Positions 63,989 to 64,000 of a stretch of DNA of 64,000 nucleotides are shown here, piece by piece. Each line of letters begins with the position of its first letter. Within the stretch, counting starts at the first letter, position 1. The position numbers and the translations under genes are program-made. The notes beneath the pieces are model-generated. The model did not search any database, was not told where the DNA came from, and saw only the letters and a program-made list of their open reading frames with translations. This DNA comes from Chloracidobacterium sp. N (GTDB lineage Bacteria; Acidobacteriota; Blastocatellia; Chloracidobacteriales; Chloracidobacteriaceae), in contig NZ_CP072642.1 in the NCBI RefSeq assembly GCF_018304765.1, positions 727,501-791,500 of the forward strand, in the 5' to 3' direction.

Positions 63989-64000
63989 AGGCTTCCCTGA

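Overview
This is 64 kb of a GC-rich bacterial chromosome, densely coded on both strands. It comes from a diderm: it carries lpxB (lipid A), lnt (lipoprotein acylation) and a meso-diaminopimelate-type MurE. The mixture of paired DUF1501/DUF1800 secreted proteins, a PIG-L deacetylase, MsrP, a MazF remnant, GAF/PP2C and Hanks-kinase signalling, and inositol-phosphate synthase suggests an Acidobacteriota member, possibly close to Chloracidobacterium. That placement is inferred from gene content; no rRNA or photosynthesis gene is present to confirm it. I saw no tRNA, rRNA, CRISPR array, intact insertion sequence or prophage.

Layout. 1-9.9 kb (minus strand): a cell-wall cluster transcribed as PAS protein, murE, murF, mraY, murD, ftsW, murG, murC, with murC cut by the window edge. 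10-16.4 kb: greA, a lytic transglycosylase, moxR, a small PH-like protein, a mazF remnant, a membrane glycosyltransferase and msrP. 16.4-25.5 kb: oligopeptidase B, phoH, lpxB, a CurA-type reductase, recO and a large PIG-L protein. 25.5-34.4 kb: a serine hydrolase with beta-propeller-like repeats, pspA, xth, dnaX, a type 5 uracil-DNA glycosylase, ilvE, arginase and an S26-like peptidase. 34.5-38.4 kb: a three-gene signalling operon of siaC, a Hanks-type kinase and a TPR protein with a degenerate GGDEF domain. 38.5-41.6 kb: a Mit_KHE1-like membrane protein, kynureninase and prmC. 41.6-42.9 kb: three tandem paralogous coiled-coil genes built from 42-bp repeats. 43-49.3 kb: a radical SAM/GT39 pair and a DUF1800/DUF1501 pair. 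49.5-54 kb: inositol-phosphate synthase, lnt and cysS, followed by a short AT-rich islet. 54.4-64 kb: a small winged-helix-like gene, an M16 peptidase, a hydrolase, a lone PilV-like prepilin, a GAF-PP2C phosphatase, a REC-PAS-histidine kinase, pckA and a DUF808 membrane protein.

The most interesting candidate system is the 34.5-38.4 kb operon. Its SiaC homologue keeps the Thr at residue 68 that is phosphorylated in the Pseudomonas SiaABCD pathway, but the neighbours are a Hanks kinase and a GGDEF-like domain without an intact GG(D/E)EF motif, in place of SiaB and SiaD. A PP2C phosphatase that could oppose the kinase lies 20 kb away. The second candidate is the tandem coiled-coil family, in which repeat number differs between copies (4, 6 and 2). 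Several start codons were moved downstream of the longest reading frame to fit ribosome-binding sites, family lengths and neighbouring genes; these are noted per entry.
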